DNA of 64,000 bases, from positions 38,891,330-38,955,329 of the forward strand of contig NC_087062.1 of the NCBI RefSeq assembly GCF_963678635.1, in the 5' to 3' direction. Source of the stretch: Symsagittifera roscoffensis. Taxonomy: Eukaryota; Xenacoelomorpha; Acoela; Convolutidae. Of the stretch, positions 53,667 through 64,000 are shown piece after piece. The notes below the pieces were generated by a model. It saw only the letters and a list, made by a program, of their open reading frames with translations. It was not told where the DNA came from and searched no databases. The translations under genes were made by a program, and so were the position numbers. The stretch's first letter is position 1, and every line of letters begins with the position of its first letter.

Positions 53667-56067
53667 TCTCACCGACTATGCGAAAAAAAGTTCTTTTGGT
53701 GGAACTTTTCGTGTAATCACAGTCTGTAGTGTGGGCGATTTACAAATTTCCCTGCTTTATTGGTGGCTAGTGTTTGCCGTTTGACAAGCGAACATGGCTC
53801 AGCGGGAAGACCGTGAAACTCTTAAACTAATGGTAGGAGCTTTAATGCCCACTTAGTACTAATTTCATTTAGTTTGTTGGCAGTTTTGCTGCTTAGCATT
53901 GACAATATATTAGCATCTGTAGCTATTTTATTAGTGGCTAGTGTTGTTATACATTAAAGGACCATGAGGACACCTGCTACAACGTTATGCTAATACTGTT
54001 GAGATCGGAGGTTTGAAAGTGACACATCAGAAGTTTTCTCATTCAAGGCTTATTTCTATTTTCTCCAATTTTTTATAGCTGCTTTTTGTCGGTTTCTGGT
54101 GGTGTTTGCAAAATGTAGCTTCGCATTACAATTATCAGATATTTTCCGACCATCATCTAAAAGGGTGAGAAGGAACTATTGCCTAAGGAGTTTTTTGTCC
54201 GATATTGGATATTTCTCAAGAAAGCTTCGCGGCTGTCAAAAATGTTATCTTATCAGAGCCCAATTGATTTTTATCCAGATTCCGATGAAAATCGATAAAA
54301 TTTTCTGTTGAGTTGAATTGGTTTAAAATTATTGACTTATTTTACACGGAGGCAAAAAGAAATAGAAGTCATCAACCTTTCTAGTTCTACTTTTACTTTC
54401 TCAAAATAATTCGAGAAAAATTGAGTTTTTAATTTTTGTTTATATTTTTCTTATTTTTCTAATTCATTTTAAGATTACTGTAGTCAGTCTTAGTCTTATC
54501 TGTGCTTCCAATACAGCAACCAGTTCTCACCGACTATGCGAAAAAAATTCTTTTGGTGGAATTTTTCGTTTAATCACAGTCTGTGGTGTGGGCAATTTAC
54601 AAACTTCCCTGCTTTATTAGTGGCTAGTGTTGTTATACATTAAAGGACCATGAGGACACCTGCTACAACGTTATGCTAATAGTGTTGAGATCGGAGGTTT
54701 GAAAGTGACACATCAGAAGTTTTCTCATTCAAGGCTTATTTCTATTTTCTCCATTTTTTTATAGCTGCTTTTTGTCGGTTTCTGGTGGTGTTTGCAAAAT
54801 GTAGCTTCGCATTACAATTATCAGATATTTTCCGACCATCATCTAAAAGGGTGAGAAGGAACTATTGTCTAAGGAGTTTTTTGTCCGAAATTGGATATTT
54901 CTCAAGAAAGCTTCGCGGCTGTCAAAAATGTTATCTTATGAGAGCCCAATTGATTTTTATCCAGATTCCGATGAAAATCGATAAAATTTTCTGTTGAGTT
55001 GAATTGGTTTAAAATTATTGACTTATTTTACACGGAGGCAAAAAGAAATAGAAGTCATCAACCTTTCTAGTTCTACTTTTACTTTCTCAAAATAATTCGA
55101 GAAAAATTGAGTTTTTAATTTTTGTTTATATTTTTCTTATTTTTCTAATTCATTTTAAGATTACTGTAGTCAGTCTTAGTCTTATCTGTGCTTCCAATAC
55201 AGCAACCAGTTCTCACCGACTATGCGAAAAAAGTTCTTTTGGTGGAATTTTTCGTGTAATCACAGTCTGTGGTGTGGGCAATTTACAAACTTCCCTGCTT
55301 TATTGGTGGCTAGTGTTTGCCGTTTGACAAGCGAACATGGCTCAGCGGGAAGACCGTGAAACTCTTAAACTAATGGTAGGAGCTTTAATGCCCACTTAGT
55401 ACTAATTTCATTTAGTTTGTTGGCAGTTTTGCTGCTTAGCATTGACAATATATTAGCATCTGTAGCTATTTTATTAGTGGCTAGTGTTGTTATACATTAA
55501 AGGACCATGAGGACACCTGCTACAACGTTATGCTAATACTGTTGAGATCGGAGGTTTGAAAGTGACACATCAGAAGTTTTCTCATTCAAGGCTTATTTCT
55601 ATTTTCTCCAATTTTTTATAGCTGCTTTTTGTCGGTTTCTGGTGGTGTTTGCAAAATGTAGCTTCGCATTACAATTATCAGATATTTTCCGACCATCATC
55701 TAAAAGGGTGAGAAGGAACTATTGCCTAAGGAGTTTTTTGTCCGATATTGGATATTTCTCAAGAAAGCTTCGCGGCTGTCAAAAATGTTATCTTATCAGA
55801 GCCCAATTGATTTTTATCCAGATTCCGATGAAAATCGATAAAATTTTCTGTTGAGTTGAATTGGTTTAAAATTATTGACTTATTTTACACGGAGGCAAAA
55901 AGAAATAGAAGTCATCAACCTTTCTAGTTCTACTTTTACTTTCTCAAAATAATTCAAGAAAAATTGAGTTTTTAATTTTTGTTTATATTTTTCTTATTTT
56001 TCTAATTCATTTTAAGAATACTGTAGTCAGTTTTAGTCTTATCTGTGCTTCCAATACAGCAACCAGT
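53667..56067. repeat. Three-copy tandem array, ~858-bp unit with one deleted copy
   Basis: Units begin TCTCACCGACTATGCG at 53667, 54525 and 55211; the last ends CAACCAGT at 56067. Lengths are 858, 686 and 857 bp. The middle copy lacks 171 bp lying between two copies of TTATTNGTGGCTAGTGTT, so it probably lost it by recombination between them. Units 1 and 3 carry a tRNA-Lys-like head (TGGCTCAGCGGGAAGACC, GTGAAACTCTTAAACTAA) within that 171 bp. Confidence 0.94.
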
Positions 56068-59000
56068 AAACCGCTCTCACTTATGAAAACTACTCTCCCA
56101 TAAAAAGGAAAATATCAAGTGTTAGACTTGTAGATCAAGTGGAATGAAAAAAATACGTATTGGTACTTTTTGAGAATCTAGTTTATCCATAGAAATTTTT
56201 GTGAATTAAGCAAAGTTGGAACATCATTGTGTTACCATTTTTCCAAATGAAGTCAGAATATTTTTTTATTGTTATTTGCTTTCATTTACAAATTTCGCTC
56301 ATGACCGCGATACGGGTCTGCGCTAGGGGCTGATTTTTTTTTTGTAAGAATTTGTTACTGGTTTTCCGCATTTTTTCCTACTATTTCGAAAGTGTAGCAA
56401 TTGATTTTCCGTAATTAAACGAAAGACAGTTTAGTAAGCTCAAGTATATAAGAAGTGGTTGAGAAATTTTGAAATATGCAGCAAACTTTGTTATTTATGT
56501 TCTATGCAAGAGAGCAATTTAACTAATCAACGGAAGAGAACAAAAAACGCCATTATTGAACCAAACTAATCAAATTTTTAAAATGTAAGTTAGTTTAAAG
56601 TAGCTGAAATTATCTATTCAAACCCTCATTGTTAATAGCCATTCCAAAAAAAGATCTTGAAAACTTAAGAGCATGGTGTTTCTCTTTTTTCGAAACTTAA
56701 TGGTTGAAATTTTTTTGTATTAAAATTAGCAATGAGTTTTCTTTCGATGATAGAATCGTTACTTAGTAAGCAATCTTAGAGTTTTTTAATTGAAGATATA
56801 AATCCCTTAAAAATTATTTAGCTTGCAGAAAATAAAACGATAGCTACTCATAGTACTCAGCTTTAGGTTTGCTTAAATGATACTGCGTAAATGTTCCGAA
56901 TTTTGCTTTCATTCCGAAGTTTGAACAACCGTGGGTGATTTATTCTTGAGGTGGTTTCTTTTACTAGTCAAATTTCGGCAATAAAATTACTTCCAACCAA
57001 ATTATTTTTTTCAAACCCCATCGGAGACGTTGACTCCTTGAGTTCGAAGGTAAAAAGATTTTTCAGCATCGTTTATTTTTTTTCGCGAAGGTCGGTTTGA
57101 AATTCGCCAATTTAGCCATGTTCTGAACTAAAGTATGTGAGCTGTGGAGACTTTATTGATACTGATGCGTAAAGTTATTTATTTATGCATAAAAAACTAT
57201 CCTGCAGCACAAAGTTGTTCCCAGTTGAATTGAGGCAAGCCAATCGCTCGTGATAGTCTTGCACTATTCGAAATTGATTTCTTGACATTTTGTTTTTTCC
57301 AAAACATATGTTTTATAGTCTGTTGCTTATCAACACCTATTTTAAATTCCATTAAGGGAGTCTGAATATGTAATCTTTGCCATGATATACCAGCAGGCTT
57401 GTTTAACAAAGGGCTTTTGAATGCAGACAGAAAGCATGACTCGTGTTGTCTGCAAGTCTACTTTTGGTACCGATGTTTTGCCGGAAAACTGAAATAAACG
57501 TTTTAATACTTTCCTTAGACTACGACGATAATGGCAATTTTTGACAACTTGACAGGGGCAGCTGAAACATCAAGTAGTCGGAAAACGAAGATTACACCAA
57601 GACCAGTTACAAAATCAGTTCGGTCGAATTGCAGCTAGAACACAAAATCTGAAACATAAGTCGTTCACAAATATGAAACTCGTATTTAAGTAAACATCAA
57701 TGATCTGTACGAAAATTAAGATGTAATTTTTAGGCAAACTTCAATCTATGACAAACAAATTTTTTATATGCAAAATCAATTAAATTTGAATGAGTGAATC
57801 TGGGTTAGTTTTGCTGTTGAAGATATTTGTGCAATACAAGCCACATCGATAATGAAAATCGATAGACAATCAATAAAAAACATTCGAGAGTTTGCTGGAA
57901 ATTAAGTATATCTTCTCCGTAGCGATCATTATTCGTGGTACCTGATTTTGCGTGGAAAATAAAAGAAAACTAACGAGACCCGAATACAAAGTTCCTCCCC
58001 ATTTTAATGGTCAGAAGAATTACAAAATCAGTTCTGTAGAAACGTAAGTTTGAATAAAAAGTTGAAACAAATATTCGATCACAAAATTGAACCTCGTATA
58101 TATGATAGACAAATTGTTTCTATGCGCAAATTCAATTAATTTGAATGAGTGAGTCCGGTATCGTTTTGCTGATGAAGATAATTGTGCAAAACAAGCCACA
58201 TCGATGTTAAAAAACCGATTAAACAATAAAAAAAATACATTCTTGATAATTGGCTCAAAAAACGAATTTTATATCGTGATACAATTAACAGCAGTAACTG
58301 AAAGTAGAATTAAATTTATTGGAAGTAAATTAACTACAAGAATACCTGTATCATTTTAAAGCACTGAAAGTTTAACTTTCCCTAAATATGTCAGGAAAAA
58401 TTGTTAAAATTTTTGATGCATTTTTTGAATGACTAATGACATATTATTTTATTATCATTTACAATTAATAAAAAAGACTTTACTGAACAATTATTAAAAA
58501 TGATTAAATTAGTTTAAGTCTTCTTTTTGCAAAAGAATTATCAAAACAAAAGTAACTGTTATATTGGAGTATAAATTTGCATGAACAAAAGTTAATTTAG
58601 ATTATATCGGTTGAAACTCGTAATTTAAGAGAAAATTTTGTTAGTTGAGCCTCATACCGATTTTAGAATTTCGTAACTATATTGAAGGCGCGGTGTAAGA
58701 AAACACTGGTATGGCAGCGCGACTCAAGAAATGATTTTGATTTTTGTTCAATGGCAACGGTCGCCGCATTTTCTAATTTTTGCCGATCACACCGTTTTGT
58801 TTTGGTATGCGCCGGTGGTGTTTTTTTTTTCAATCGCGTCGGTTTTGACTTACCAAATTTGCAAATTCGCGTCTGAAATTTCTTTTCTTAGTTCAGAAAT
58901 AAACCATTTCTTTTATTAAAAAAAATCTTATTTTTTCAAAATAATTTTTTGAACAGTTTCAAGTTCTGCGAGTCTTGTTTTTTGATAAATTCGATTAAAA

Positions 59001-59280
59001 TGAGTAACGTAACATGTATAACGTTTAAAAATGTGTCAGTTGTCATTTTTTGCGGATAAAAAAAATCGAATAGGACCTTGAATACACTTGGGTGAAACAA
59101 AAAAAAACGGTATAGGTCTCGCGGGGGGGGGGGGGGATATGTTTTTTTATTTATTTATTTTGTTTTATATTTTTTGTTATCTTTTATTTTATATTATATG
59201 ACAAAATTTCAATACACCAATGAGAATACGACGTTTCTGGCGAAAAGAAAACGGTCAATAGTATATCATAACACAATTTA
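56068..59280. other. AT-rich repeat relics, no gene
   Basis: 56990-57245 is a diverged relative of the 3765-4966 duplication. 57600-57895 and 58015-58240 are diverged copies of one another (AATTTGAATGAGTGA, GCTGNTGAAGATA, ACAAGCCACATCGAT). A G-run sits at 59122-59137. No frame shows a family resemblance. Confidence 0.5.
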
Positions 59281-59463
59281 ACATGTTACTAAATATTCAA
59301 TTATTTCATCATTACGAAAGGTATTCGCAGTTGACAAATGGTGGTTGGTTAGGGCTAGGGTTTGATTTCAGAGTTGTTTTTAATCAAAGATCAGGGAGTT
59401 TGCTTGATGCTGGATTTTTTAACGCTGTTATTTTACAAATGATGCAGGAGTTTCAGTTCTATC

Positions 59464-59733
59464 GTGTCGGTACAAAGCTATAACTTTGAAGATCTTTTTG
59501 GTAAATTGACGATTTTGGCCGATTTTTTTCCTGACAATGATTGTGTTTTAAGTACGGGCCTGGACTTCACAGAAGTGGATCAGCGTACAGCAGTGATCAT
59601 GAAAGCTGTCCATCAACTTGAGTCGTATTGCGAAAGGTGCAAATCGCTGAAAAAAGCAACTTTTATGGTGCGTTCCACAACTCTTGGCTCAACACAATTC
59701 CTGGCTCATGTAACACTAGAGAATACGAATTAG
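59464..59733 (+). pseudogene. Unassigned coding-like frame
   Basis: About 90 codons with no ATG at the start; the frame opens near a possible acceptor (GTTTCAG at 59450-59456). Contains a cysteine pair (YCERCKSLKKATF) and DFTEVDQRTAVIMKAVHQLE. It ends TTAG soon before a Gln/Lys-rich stretch in a shifted frame. No family recognised. Confidence 0.35.
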
Positions 59734-60218
59734 GGGAACTTCCGCTGTTTGAAAACTAACATCAAGAGCTGGGCCTTCGCCAAAAGATGAAGAGGAAAAA
59801 GACAAGAGAAACCAGATGCAACGTAGGAAAACTCAGCTACAACAGGACGTAGTTCAGGTACAACGAGAAAAGAATCCAAAACGACAGAAGGACTAAGTGC
59901 AATTCCTGCAAAAAAAACTTATAGCCCAGATAAGTCGACAGCGAAGAGAGCTTGCAGAACTGAAACTTTGACGTCACTACCAAAACTTTTCCGGATATTT
60001 CGAAGAAAACAAAAGAAATGCAACAGGTTCAGCCTATTTTTCAATTTGATTTTCATCGTCTCTTTTTTGATATCGTCTGCGGTGTTCTGTGGCTGCCTCG
60101 TCTGCCATCTTGCTGCAGTAATCCACTACTTCACTATCTTCTAGCACGCGTATCAGCCTATTCGTAGAATTGCGGATCGTGCCACAAATTTCCTGCATAT
60201 TAACTTTTTCTCTGCAGC

Positions 60219-60329
60219 ACGAAAATACAAGCTTCCTTTCAACTCATGGTTCCGGCACAATCAGAGAAGAACAATCAGAGGTTCCGGCACAATCAATTTT
60301 AATTGTAACATTAAAAATGGCAAGCTTTT
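60219..60329 (+). pseudogene. Exon-like segment, plus orientation
   Basis: TTTTTCTCTGCAG (to 60218) looks like a 3' splice site; the following frame reads HENTSFLSTHGSGTIREEQS...ILIVTLKMASF and stops at TAA. The same ending (VTLKMAS) and the GSGT segment occur on the opposite strand at 63977-63836. Confidence 0.5.
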
Positions 60330-60409
60330 AAATGTTTCTGAAAGTTTCAGTTTTTTAGGTATTTACAGAGACAATAAAAAATATTCAAATTTTCAAGCCT
60401 GACTGAGTG

Positions 60410-60745
60410 ATGAGCTGGAAAAACGAAGCAATCCCGGGCAGACACTTGGCGAACGAACCCGGCCTGGGCAGCAGCAGGAGCTATCAGCCAGGAGAAATGA
60501 TTTCCCCAGTTCCTGTTTTAACGAGTTGCATTTGAAATAAGCAGCGAAACCGCATCAACTGGTTTTCATACAAGAGACGCTGTACAACCAAAAAGATCAA
60601 AAGTAGAAGAGATGGAAATGCAGACATACGAGATAATGAGTGACCTAATGGACAAAAAAAATGGATTGGAGTGTGTCAGAAAGGAACTCGACGCGAATAG
60701 ACAGACACACGCGAATAGACAGACACACGTGGAGAAGACACTCTG
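60410..60745 (+). pseudogene. Coiled-coil module, copy 1
   Basis: Diverged match to 63105-63475. Shared words include GACACTTGGCGAAC / GACTTGGCGAAC, AGCCAGGAGAAATG, CAGCGAAACCGC and GCAGACATACGAGA. The best frame reads MQTYEIMSDLMDKK...LECVRKEL, a coiled coil, then a 16-bp motif (ACGCGAATAGACAGAC) twice in tandem at about 60692-60727 and a stop. Confidence 0.6.
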
Positions 60746-63080
60746 AAAAAGCTACTGATATGCAGTTAGAGGAAATGGGCGTTGAAAATGGAATACAAAG
60801 AGCAAACTGAGCGGCTAAAATAAACAGATGCTCTATTACATGAGAGGTATATCCCCTGAAGAAACCCTCCTGTAGAACTTTTGACGCCACAAATACTGAG
60901 CTAGACAACTGTTATGCAGGCCAAGACAGGATCTGGAGGACTGACTATTCCGGATCCCAGTGACACACTGGGAGGCCCACATATCAATGAAAGTTTGAGA
61001 AAACTAGTAGGCCTTGGATGAATTGGATGTGAAATCGTTCGATGATGTAGTATTAGTGACAGAGGAAGCAATGATTAGACGAGCCGCCTTCTAATTTGGT
61101 GCCTTCTAGTCTTGAGATTAGTGCCAGAAGTGGCACAAACTGTGAAAAATTTGCTCCGAAACCCAAGTCGGGCATGATGCAAATACTAGTTCAAAAATCC
61201 TGCCAAAAGAACAATACACTTAGAAAAAGACTGGGCCCAGTGAATCAAACTGATACTCCAGGAACTTTCAGAGCCGAGTTGACTGCTCCAGGGGAAACAA
61301 AACGACCTCATGATCGTAGCTCCTTGATGTGTACAAGAACATAACCGTCGCCCTGGCTTTTATATAAAGATGATTTTGCGAAATTAAACGTGTACAGAGT
61401 CATCTTTACCTTTGATGCTGAAAGTATAATCGTTGGAGCCACACTATCATTCAACGGCTCTTACTCAATTGAAGAAGTAGAGTAGCTTATTGCGGTGGAA
61501 TTCAACTTCAGGACAGTGACTGCCCCGATTTCAACCGATTTTCAGGAACTGCGCTCAAACAACAGAAAGGGACTGAGAAACGCCCAACTTTAACAGGTTG
61601 TGCCAATTAATCATCGAAAAAGGAGTATCAGCGAAAAACCAAGAAATTTCCTCAAAAGACAACCACCAAATGGACAGTTTGTTAAAATGTTGAAACAGAT
61701 AAAGAACCCGCGAGCGTATGATGACGCTGAGCGCTACGCAACTTAACTTTAAAACGTCTGAAACATTATTTATGACATACGACGAAGCTGGAACGAAGAA
61801 AACCAAAACCATTAAATAGCGAACTTTTTTTAAGCACATCGAAATGACTGTTTGTAATCATGGCCGGATGTAATCATGTAGGCATCAGCTGACTCAATCT
61901 CTACAAATGACCAAAGAGATGCGCCGAGAAACAGAAATGAACTCATAACAATTGTCTGTGTAAACGTGGGGGAATTCACAATATCTCTAGGCAGGTCTTG
62001 CTCGCTATTTCACACCGCCGTAATACATTCCCTTTGGTACTAAGGTCAGCGGGGCAACCGATTCCCAGTACTGTTCACCATCCCAAAAGGGTTGATTTGA
62101 TGGTTGGCTGCTCTGTACTGTACTGTGCTGCTCGCCTCGTGATTTGTGCTCTTCCGACTGTATCTCAACCGTCAATCAATAATCGATCGCAACAACAATT
62201 CCAAAAATAAGAATGAATTAAAAAAGAAATATAACCAAATACAGAGTAGCCTATAATTGGCTGAAATATAAACTAACCATTCAATTGAAGAAAGGGGTTC
62301 GCGATTACTATTATTTAAACCAACTGCCTCCTGCAGTTCAATTAACACCTGACTACTAACTAACGTTCTCCTCGAGAACTTCTTTCAATATCAATTGGTC
62401 AACAACGATTCCGCTATGCTCTAGATAGCCTAACTAACATTCACTAACTAATCTACATTCATATTAACAAGTCTTCCAACTCGTTCTCACTTTACTTGGA
62501 GAATCAAGCGACTACCTTAGTTTGTAGCCCAAATTGTTCTCTAACGGACGCACAGCAAAATAAAAAAATTGGGATCAGATTGGACCGCTCTTTGCAAAAT
62601 TTCCCCCCTGAAAAATCACTTTACTTGATTAGGAAATTCATAAAAGCAGTCACGGGATTGTCAATAGCAAGTTGTTGCAATACCTGCTGCAGCAGAACTG
62701 CCATTGATCTGGAAAAGATGACACGATCAACAAAGATGAGGATGTGAGACAAGTTGTATGAGGATAGCCCCTACTCACAGACTTAAGTACTTATAAGTGG
62801 ATTCAGCGAACTGGCGATTGCAGTTTTCTGTTTGGCCATGAATTTTTGTTCCCATCCGAGAGTGGAAATTCAGAGAAAGTCGGTGCAGCAACCGAAATTT
62901 ATCTGAGTGATAGCCGAATCAACACTCAACTAATTCGCTCAATGTGTTCTCAGGGAATCCAAGAGCAAATATTTACTGTTTGGGAAGCTCACAGAGCCAG
63001 AATTGATAGCGTTAGAAACCAATGACCCTTTCTGCGACGTAATGGGTAGACAGACGACACATTAAAGTGCACCCGAAAGG

Positions 63081-63490
63081 GTGAGATGGGGAAATGGTGC
63101 ACTACTAGGCATTGACTTGGCGAACAAACTCGATCTGGGTAGCAGCAGGGCCTACCAGCCAGGAGAAATGCCTTCCCCTACCAGACCTTGGCCTAATCAA
63201 GTGGTTGTATTTCAAATGAACAGCGAAACCGCTTTGTCTGGGAGAACCAATCGAGAGTGGCTATGCACCAAAAGGGCGAGAGTAGAATAGTTTGACTGCA
63301 GACATACGAGAAGATGAGTGAACTAGTGGAGAAAAGAGACCAATTGGAGAAGGTCAGAAAAGAACTCGTTAGATTGCAAAGAGACACAAACATGTGGAGC
63401 AGACTGTTTGAAGAAGCTCAGAAGATGAAGGAAGAGGATCTCTAGCAATTGAAAAAGGACTACAAAGAGTATTTTGAGAACTGGAGAACT
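63081..63490 (+). pseudogene. Coiled-coil module, copy 2
   Basis: Reads LANKLDLGSSRAYQPGEMPS, a basic TKRARVE end, then after a stop, TYEKMSELVEKRDQLEKVRK and ELVRLQRDTNMWSRLFEEAQ, a clear heptad coiled coil broken by a TAG near 63443. More intact than copy 1, 2.7 kb upstream, so it is likely nearer the parent sequence. Confidence 0.6.
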
Positions 63491-63835
63491 ACTGAAGCCA
63501 TGAAATTTAGTTGGTAGTTTAAAAACAAAGTTTAGCGAAGGGTTTTGAGACGAAAATACTCAGAGGTCATCGAATCTCCATTAAGCGATTATTCCACAGA
63601 TTATGATTACAAACAACCACTCAGGGTTAATCAGTTGAGTCTAACAAAACGTGACTACCAAAGCTTCTTCAGTTATTCCGCACAAACAATAGACAAAAAA
63701 CTTTCAATTTTATTTGGGTTAGCTCAATTTTCAATTTCACACTGGTCAATTTGACGACTTGACGAAATTTTTGATTATTTACAGGCTTAAGCAAGTGAAC
63801 CAATTTTGTTGTTTGTCTCTTCAAAATAGGTTGGT

Positions 63836-63977
63836 ATTATACAAAGATGTTCTTGAACTTTTCAAGGCTTGCCATTTTTAGTGTGACAACCAAATCTGAT
63901 TGTTCCGTAATTTTTGATTCTCCTTCCTTGGTTGTGCCGGAACCAGAAACTGAAAAGGGGCGTAAATTTGTGCCCTG
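63836..63977 (-). pseudogene. Exon-like segment, minus orientation
   Basis: On the minus strand, TTTTTTTCTTCAG precedes QGTNLRPFSVSGSGTTKEGE, ITEQSDLVVTLKMASLEKFK and NIFV, then TAA. Open for 46 codons. Its relation to 60219-60329 makes an inverted pair about 3.5 kb apart. It may be the last exon of a gene beyond the window's right edge. Confidence 0.5.
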
Positions 63978-64000
63978 CTGAAGAAAAAAATTGAAAAAAT

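Larger units (their letters stand above)
59281..64000. other. Tract of decayed coding-like sequence, family unknown
   Basis: From about 59460 on, the base composition is visibly less AT-rich than the rest of the window. Several frames keep protein-like sequence but are broken by stops and shifts: 59464-59733 (ends LENTN), a Gln/Lys/Arg-rich stretch at 59770-59970 (KRNQMQRRKTQLQQD), 61096-61344, about 61344-61590 (LYKDDFAKLNVYRVIFTFDA), 62496-62747 with a Cys-rich ASCCNTCCSR, and 62769-63023 (WIQRTGDCSFLFGHEFLFPS, open but without ATG). I recognise no domain. It could be a degenerate multi-gene transposon, an old viral insertion or dead gene copies. Confidence 0.45.

Noticed and set aside
54099-55854. 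Three 70-codon frames starting after TTTGCAAAATGTAG
   Set aside because: They are repeat-unit duplicates starting from non-ATG codons; the 55642 and 54099 copies are identical simply because the units are.
61980-62215. A long terminal repeat (GC-richer block with a poly(A)-like end)
   Set aside because: I found no TG...CA ends, no second copy in the window, and no primer-binding site.

Overview
The window is nuclear DNA from an animal, most likely an AT-rich, repeat-laden invertebrate. The evidence is three protein genes with GT-AG introns that match animal families: a GRWD1-type WD40 ribosome-assembly factor, a MATCAP-type tubulin tyrosine carboxypeptidase, and a DNAJC12-type J protein. Splice phases close exactly in all three with the standard code. 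Nothing looks bacterial, plasmid or organellar. I cannot name the phylum.

Layout. (1) 1-330 holds a broken FLYWCH zinc-finger pseudogene; 1121-1529 is a MITE with an 8-bp target-site duplication. (2) 2118-25951 (+) is the GRWD1 homologue: 8 coding exons, 528 predicted residues. Its third intron is 12.5 kb and holds a LINE fragment on the minus strand, a 116-bp MITE with a perfect 8-bp target duplication, and six tandem copies of a ~1,726-bp unit (9723-20083) that includes a tRNA-derived SINE and stops about 33 bp before the next exon. Intron 4 holds a 1.2-kb G/A-rich cryptic repeat. (3) 25952-35499 is intergenic and mostly a four-copy array of a ~1,734-bp unit (27995-35054) whose copies alternate A-B-A-B. 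(4) 35501-50370 (+) is the MATCAP homologue: 7 coding exons, 592 predicted residues, with the HEVGTH zinc motif split exactly by intron 4. Intron 3 contains a complete two-exon DNAJC12-type gene on the minus strand (42040-43142). Intron 4 contains a decayed LINE (about 44025-47876) that seems to have landed inside a MITE. (5) 50371-59280 has no recognisable gene; it holds tRNA-like SINE copies, an ~858-bp unit in three copies (one with a deletion) and diverged dispersed repeats. (6) 59281-64000 is less AT-rich, looks like decayed coding sequence, and has one duplicated coiled-coil module plus an inverted pair of exon-like segments. I could not assign it to a family.

The three intact genes have unrelated housekeeping jobs (ribosomal protein L3 chaperoning and ribosome assembly, microtubule detyrosination, Hsp70 co-chaperoning), so I see no pathway linking them. 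What stands out is the architecture: a gene nested antisense in an intron, large low-divergence tandem arrays pressed against exons, SINE modules inside those arrays, and a recurring hairpin motif with the loop GATTA.
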